Shown here piece after piece: positions 42,139-45,024 of a stretch of 45,024 bases of DNA (positions are counted from its first letter, which is position 1; the number at the start of each line of letters is the position of its first letter). The notes under the pieces were generated by a model that had not been told where the DNA came from, did not search any database, and saw only the letters and a list, made by a program, of their open reading frames with translations. Origin of the DNA: Thiocystis violacea. GTDB lineage: Bacteria; Pseudomonadota; Gammaproteobacteria; Chromatiales; Chromatiaceae. Location of the stretch: NCBI RefSeq assembly GCF_016583575.1, contig NZ_NRRG01000045.1:1-45024 (forward strand). Direction: 5' to 3'. Position numbers and translations under genes: made by a program.

Positions 42139-42716
42139 GGGCATGTTCCATTTTTAATACTGAGTCGGCCCGTAGGTTCAATTACAATGGCGCGTACTTT
42201 ATCGGAAATTGCTATGCAAATACTTCGGTTATTAGTTACTGGCCAAATACTTCCATCTGCGAGATAGCGCACATTGTCAGGAAAGCCGTTAGAAGTTATC
42301 ACAACAGTATCGCTCGAAGGCTGACTTATCCGTAATAAAGTCTCGGTACTTCCGGTACTGGTGTTGCGGTCGCCGTCCCCATTGCTATCCAGAAACACCA
42401 GCCACCCATCCTGCCAATCGGCGCTCGAGTCACAGGCGGGGGACGTTGCCAGGATGTCATCGGACTTACAGACAGTCACCCGCCGGCCACGGGAAACGGC
42501 CTCCGAGCGAGCCAGTTGCAGCGAAGTGGATAACTCATTGGTCAAGGCCGCGATGCGGTTGGTTCGCATGGCCTCCTGAAAACTCGGCACCGCGACCGAG
42601 AGGAGAATGGCCGCCATCGCGATGGTCATGACCAATTCGACCAGCGTAAAGCCAGGGGTTCTCCGCAGTGTTTGGGGCTGACGGCGGCGGGATACTGACT
42701 GGGTTCGCTTTGACAT
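42135..42716 (-). CDS. fimU: Minor pilin FimU/FimT (GspH family)
   Basis: The 193-residue protein has a leader ending TPG before FTLVELVMTIAMAAILLSVAVPSF, then NRIAALTNELSTSLQLARSEAVSRGRRVTVCKS, the GspH/FimT pattern, and IEPTGRLSIKNGTC at the C-terminus. It is the first gene of the operon fimU-pilV-pilW-pilX-pilY1-pilE, the order known from Pseudomonas. The basic leader is long (about 22 residues). No strong promoter could be recognised upstream. Confidence 0.92.
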   Translation of the reverse strand: MSKRTQSVSRRRQPQTLRRTPGFTLVELVMTIAMAAILLSVAVPSFQEAMRTNRIAALTNELSTSLQLARSEAVSRGRRVTVCKSDDILATSPACDSSADWQDGWLVFLDSNGDGDRNTSTGSTETLLRISQPSSDTVVITSNGFPDNVRYLADGSIWPVTNNRSICIAISDKVRAIVIEPTGRLSIKNGTCP

Positions 42717-42998
42717 GGTGATCGATGACTCTGTGTTGATACTGGGTCTCTAGTCGCGGCGGACAGCCAAGGGCTAGCAACCCGAGCCGCTTCGATAGCG
42801 TTTAGATACAAGCCAATCAGGCCGCTTTTTCCCGGATTACCCGTAATTCTAGAACGCGACCAGAAGCGGGGTTGAGTGCTACCTCACAAATCATGATGCC
42901 CCGTGGTCTAAGCACGATTCCTGCCAAGACCGAGTCGGGCGTTTAGGAGCAGGCGTACAGGGATTTTCAAATCAACGGCGAGGCGTTGAGATAGCCGC

Positions 42999-43307
42999 TC
43001 AGGCGGCCAGTTCGGTCAATACCTCGGGATGCTTCGCGACGATTCTCAGCAAGCACAGCACCGCGCCCGGCGGTACGAATCGCCCCTGCTCCCAGTCGCG
43101 CAACGTCGCTACCGGGGTTTGAATCAGGTCGGCGAACCGCGGCTGCGAGAGACCGAGCGCCTGGCGCGCGGATCTGACGAGCATCTGTTCCGGGGTCGTG
43201 ATGCGTGCGGCGATGCCGTCGTGCATCTCGGCCAGGCTCTCGCGCAGGCCCGGCAAGGTTTCGCCCGCGTCCTGTTCGATGGCGTTGGCGATGCGGTCAA
43301 TGTTCAT
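42999..43307 (-). CDS. HTH-type antitoxin/regulator of a RelE/HigB-like module
   Basis: The 102-residue protein has a helix-turn-helix region (RQALGLSQPRFADLIQTPVATLRDWEQGR) and the C-terminal RIVAKHPEVL typical of this antitoxin group. It should repress its own promoter and, when the toxin exists, neutralise it. The start overlaps the stop of the upstream deleted toxin by ATGA. The partner at 43304-43405 is only 33 codons, so this is an antitoxin left without a working toxin. Confidence 0.85.
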   Translation of the reverse strand: MNIDRIANAIEQDAGETLPGLRESLAEMHDGIAARITTPEQMLVRSARQALGLSQPRFADLIQTPVATLRDWEQGRFVPPGAVLCLLRIVAKHPEVLTELAA

Positions 43308-43405
43308 CGGCTGGCCTTTTTGATGTCGTTGGGTTGGATGCTGGTCTGTTCCGACTTCGGATAGATCTCGATCAGATAGGTCGGAGTTTCGATCACGGTG
43401 CGCAT
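43304..43405 (-). pseudogene. Internally deleted RelE/HigB-like toxin
   Basis: The 33-codon frame MRTVIETPTY + LIEIYPKSEQTSIQPNDIKK joins the typical first ten residues of a RelE/HigB-type toxin to its typical last twenty or so, with about 60 central residues missing. Start, stop and the ATGA overlap with the antitoxin are kept, so the deletion is in frame and the coupling is preserved. An mRNA-cleaving fold cannot form. Confidence 0.65.
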
Positions 43406-43412
43406 GGGTCGA

Positions 43413-43433
43413 TAATGCGGGAATCCCGTATTA
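43413..43433. promoter_or_regulatory. Palindromic operator of the toxin-antitoxin locus
   Basis: TAATGCGGGA and TCCCGTATTA form 10-bp arms (9 of 10 matching) around one central base, ending eight bases upstream of the deleted toxin's ATG. This is where the HTH antitoxin would be expected to bind for autoregulation. Confidence 0.55.
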
Positions 43434-43444
43434 GGCGCAATATC

Positions 43445-43546
43445 TTAGGCGGGACGGGGTATTTACCCCGTCCCGAACGTTTGCGGGCAGCCGGCAAGCG
43501 CGGTTGAAACGGTTCCGGACGGGGCGGATGCCCCGTCCGGCTGGGA
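43445..43546. repeat. Double-hairpin repeat, left copy flanking the RelE/Xre pair
   Basis: The unit holds two perfect hairpins: GGGACGGGGTA with its complement (11 bp, 2-nt loop) and CCGGACGGGGC with its complement (11 bp, 4-nt loop). A close copy in direct orientation lies at 44249-44346, beyond the toxin-antitoxin pair. Confidence 0.8.
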
Positions 43547-43561
43547 ATTATGAGCGGTGAG

Positions 43562-43590
43562 TTGCCAAAACGTACCTTTATTGATACGAT
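43562..43590 (+). promoter_or_regulatory. Sigma-70-like promoter for the RelE/Xre pair
   Basis: TTGCCA (43562-43567) and TACGAT (43585-43590) are separated by exactly 17 bases. The expected transcription start is near 43597, directly at the ATG at 43598, so the toxin mRNA could be leaderless. Confidence 0.4.
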
Positions 43591-43597
43591 TCAGCCA

Positions 43598-43945
43598 ATG
43601 AATCTGCCAATTTTAGATGTTCGCTTCTTCGCCACGGATAGCGGCAACGAACCTGTGCGCAATTGGTTGAAGTCTTTGCCAGCCGCCGAGCGGCGCACTA
43701 TTGGCGAGGACATCAAGACCGTGCAGTTTGGCTGGCCTCTGGGAATGCCTTTGGTACGCAAACTGGCTAAGGATCTTTGGGAAGTCCGCATTTATCTGGC
43801 TGACCGCATCGCTCGGGTGTTGTTCACTGTCGAGGATCACACCATGGTATTGCTGCACGGTTTCATCAAAACGTCACAGGCCACGCCGCTGGAAGAACTC
43901 GATATCGCTAGGAGCCGTCTGAAACAATTGAGGAGCGCACGATGA
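43598..43945 (+). CDS. RelE/HigB-like toxin (phage Gp49 family)
   Basis: The 115-residue protein (from the ATG at 43598) reads VRFFATDSGNEPVRNWLKSL, then LVRKLAKDLWEVRIYL and RVLFTVEDHTMVLLHGFIKTSQATP, the pattern of Gp49-type RelE-superfamily toxins. Members cleave mRNA on the ribosome. It lies first in the pair, with its stop overlapping the antitoxin start by ATGA. A longer start at 43550 lies inside the promoter-like sequence. The gene appears intact, unlike the three other toxins in the window. Confidence 0.88.
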   Translation: MNLPILDVRFFATDSGNEPVRNWLKSLPAAERRTIGEDIKTVQFGWPLGMPLVRKLAKDLWEVRIYLADRIARVLFTVEDHTMVLLHGFIKTSQATPLEELDIARSRLKQLRSAR

Positions 43946-44223
43946 ATCAGCACATGGGCAGCCGTTTTGACGACTTCCTGGCGGAAGAAGCCACACTTGA
44001 AGAAACCACTGCCGTGGCGATCAAGCGAGTGGTGGCGTGGCAGATCGCGCAGGAAATGAAGGCGCAACACCTGACCAAAACGGCCCTGGCGAAAAAAATG
44101 CACACCAGTCGTGCTGCACTGAATCGTTTGCTCGATGAGAACGACACCAGTCTGACGCTGACCACGCTTACCGGAGCGGCCAGGGCGCTGGGCAAGAACC
44201 TGCGGATTGAGTTGACGGGCTGA
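43942..44223 (+). CDS. Xre-family antitoxin partner of the RelE-like toxin
   Basis: The 93-residue protein has a helix-turn-helix region (LTKTALAKKMHTSRAALNRLLDEND) and the ending LTTLTGAARALGKNLRIEL, common in HigA-like antitoxins. It overlaps the toxin by ATGA and should neutralise it and repress the operon. The pair lies between two direct copies of a 100-bp repeat. Confidence 0.9.
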   Translation: MNQHMGSRFDDFLAEEATLEETTAVAIKRVVAWQIAQEMKAQHLTKTALAKKMHTSRAALNRLLDENDTSLTLTTLTGAARALGKNLRIELTG

Positions 44224-44248
44224 GTCCTTCAAGCGGGACGTGGTTTTC

Positions 44249-44346
44249 TTAGGCGGGGGTATTCGCCCCGTCCCGAATGTTTGCGGGCATCCGGCAAGCA
44301 CGGTTGAAGCGGTTCCGGACGGGGCGAATGCCCCGTCCGGCTGGGA
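44249..44346. repeat. Double-hairpin repeat, right copy flanking the RelE/Xre pair
   Basis: The sequence matches the left copy at 43445-43546 in the same orientation, starting CTTAGGCGGG and ending GTCCGGCTGGGA, with scattered base changes and a short deletion in the first hairpin. Confidence 0.8.
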
Positions 44347-44351
44347 GGGTT

Positions 44352-44676
44352 TCACGCCGTCAGGCGTAGTTCCGTCCTCAGTCCAGCGCGCGTCGCCAGT
44401 GTCAGCAGCATGTCCAGGCTGAAGTCTTCCACTTTCCCCCTTGATCAGCCGCGAGACGCGCGGCTGGGTAATCCCGAGCTGTCGCGCGGCCTCGGCTTGC
44501 GTCCAGCCATGTGCCTTCAACTGTTCGGCGGTGCGGATCATCACCTCGGTACGCAGCTTTAGCACCTCGGCTTCGGCGGGATCGAAACCCAGATCGATGA
44601 AAACGTTGCCGCTGCTGTCGATGATGCGCGTGTCGCGTTCCTTGGGAACGGCGGGTGAATGGGTGTGGGTGCTCAT
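44352..44676 (-). pseudogene. HTH antitoxin (HigA-like) with a frameshift in a G5 run
   Basis: The frame from ATG 44676 reads DSSGNVFIDLGFDPAEAEVL and the helix-turn-helix GWTQAEAARQLGITQPRVSR, then LIKGE. At 44436-44440 there is a run of five G (minus strand). With one G fewer the frame continues KGKVEDFSLDMLLTLATRAG and ends LRTELRLTA at a stop codon at 44352-44354, the expected family ending. So one base appears to be inserted. It could be a true mutation, a phase-variable tract or a sequencing error. Unshifted translation runs far into unrelated sequence. Confidence 0.75.
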
Positions 44677-44741
44677 GTCTGTTCTCCAATCAGCTTGTAG
44701 CGTTGTGCCGCTAGGTCGATGTCGGCTTTGGCGGGTTGGCG
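44673..44741 (-). pseudogene. C-terminal remnant of a Gp49-like toxin
   Basis: Upstream of the frameshifted antitoxin, and overlapping its ATG by ATGA, is a frame reading RQPAKADIDLAAQRYKLIGE to a stop. This is the usual C-terminal tail of a Gp49/RelE-like toxin. Sequence upstream is replaced by the GTGGGAGCGGCTT repeat (44767-44841), so the rest of the toxin is lost. Confidence 0.55.
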
Positions 44742-44766
44742 TCGCGGTAGCGATGACGACAAACGA

Positions 44767-44841
44767 GCACACCCGTGGGAGCGGCTTACAGCCGCGAACA
44801 ACCTCGCGTCGGCGCTCGTCGCGGCTAAAAGCCGCTCCCAC
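44767..44841. repeat. GTGGGAGCGGCTT inverted repeat, copy 2
   Basis: Perfect 13-bp arms (44775-44787 with 44829-44841) enclose a loop region that matches the copy at 7475-7549 with few changes. It sits where the toxin remnant is broken off. Confidence 0.8.
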
Positions 44842-44860
44842 CGGGGCGACTCAAACCTTG

Positions 44861-44936
44861 CGGACGGGACGGATGTCCCGTCCGGCTGGGGAACGCGGGC
44901 GTCTCGCCCGCCTCGCGGGAAGAGGCCCGCGTTCCC
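44861..44936. repeat. Cluster of two further hairpin repeats
   Basis: CGGACGGGACGGATGTCCCG (44861-44880) is a diverged third copy of the second hairpin of the 43445 and 44249 units. It is followed by GGGAACGCGGGC (44889-44900), with an exact inverted copy at 44925-44936. The rest of the window (44937-45024) shows no gene I can support. Confidence 0.7.
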
Positions 44937-45024
44937 AGTGATGGCCGCTATGGGCCAAACGACGATCGACGCCCGTCACAGCGTCCGGATCCATGAGTCC
45001 CCGGCGATCCCGCCCCCGCTTCGC

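Noticed and set aside
43837-44841. 334-codon minus-strand frame across the right-hand toxin-antitoxin loci
   Set aside because: It arises by fusing the frameshifted antitoxin to antisense sequence of the RelE/Xre pair and to repeat DNA; only 44352-44676 is gene-like.
44941-45024. Open frame from ATG 44941 to the right edge
   Set aside because: There is no ribosome-binding site and no recognisable sequence in 28 codons; it cannot be distinguished from chance.

Overview
The window is high-GC DNA of proteobacterial character. The gene set best fits a gammaproteobacterium close to the purple sulfur bacteria (Chromatiaceae). The strongest pointer is the [NiFe]-hydrogenase operon hynS-isp1-isp2-hynL, with isp1 and isp2 sitting between the subunit genes as described for Thiocapsa and Allochromatium. 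Type IV minor pilins of the fimU-pilVWXY1E type and many sensor and cyclic-di-GMP proteins agree. No photosynthesis or sulfur-oxidation gene is visible, so the family-level assignment is an inference.

Layout from left to right. (1) 1-773 is the 3' end of a 2-oxo-acid dehydrogenase E2 gene, probably sucB. (2) 774-2997 is a decayed region: a RES-Xre toxin-antitoxin locus whose toxin is frameshifted, a coding fragment, a 0.2-kb element with 18-bp terminal inverted repeats, and hairpin repeats. (3) 2998-7379 (minus) is an RND efflux pump, membrane fusion protein plus HAE1 transporter. (4) 7598-16762 (minus) is a signalling block: hybrid kinase with CHASE8-like sensor, TonB-dependent receptor, YfiR-family periplasmic protein, a CHASE8-HAMP-REC-REC-PAS-GGDEF-EAL protein, and a HIT protein. 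(5) 17261-22952 (plus) holds a large PAS hybrid kinase, an HDOD protein and a thiopurine methyltransferase, facing a convergent alpha/beta hydrolase. (6) 23857-25105 has repeats, a membrane zinc-ribbon protein and a broken DUF29 gene. (7) 25155-31447 is the hydrogenase region: hypC (minus), then hynD, a hupH-like gene, hynS, isp1, isp2 and hynL (plus). (8) 31461-33256 has 6-phosphogluconolactonase and a tail-anchored response regulator. (9) 33257-33990 is repeat-rich. (10) 33993-42716 (minus) is the minor-pilin operon, closed by a clear terminator. (11) 42999-45024 holds three toxin-antitoxin loci in different states of decay, embedded in hairpin repeats.

How the parts may work together. The hydrogenase operon is tightly coupled, with ATGA overlaps at all three internal junctions. 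It should yield a periplasm-facing HynSL enzyme that passes electrons through the b-type cytochrome Isp1 to the cytoplasmic Isp2, a heterodisulfide-reductase-like iron-sulfur protein. HynD, HypC and the HupH-like protein serve its maturation. The signalling block resembles the YfiBNR cyclic-di-GMP circuit, with a TonB-dependent receptor where YfiB (an OmpA-like lipoprotein) would be, and with two CHASE8-type inner-membrane outputs. It is the best candidate here for a little-described system. The right end looks like a toxin-antitoxin hot spot: of four toxin-antitoxin loci in the window, three have a broken or truncated toxin and only one pair appears intact.
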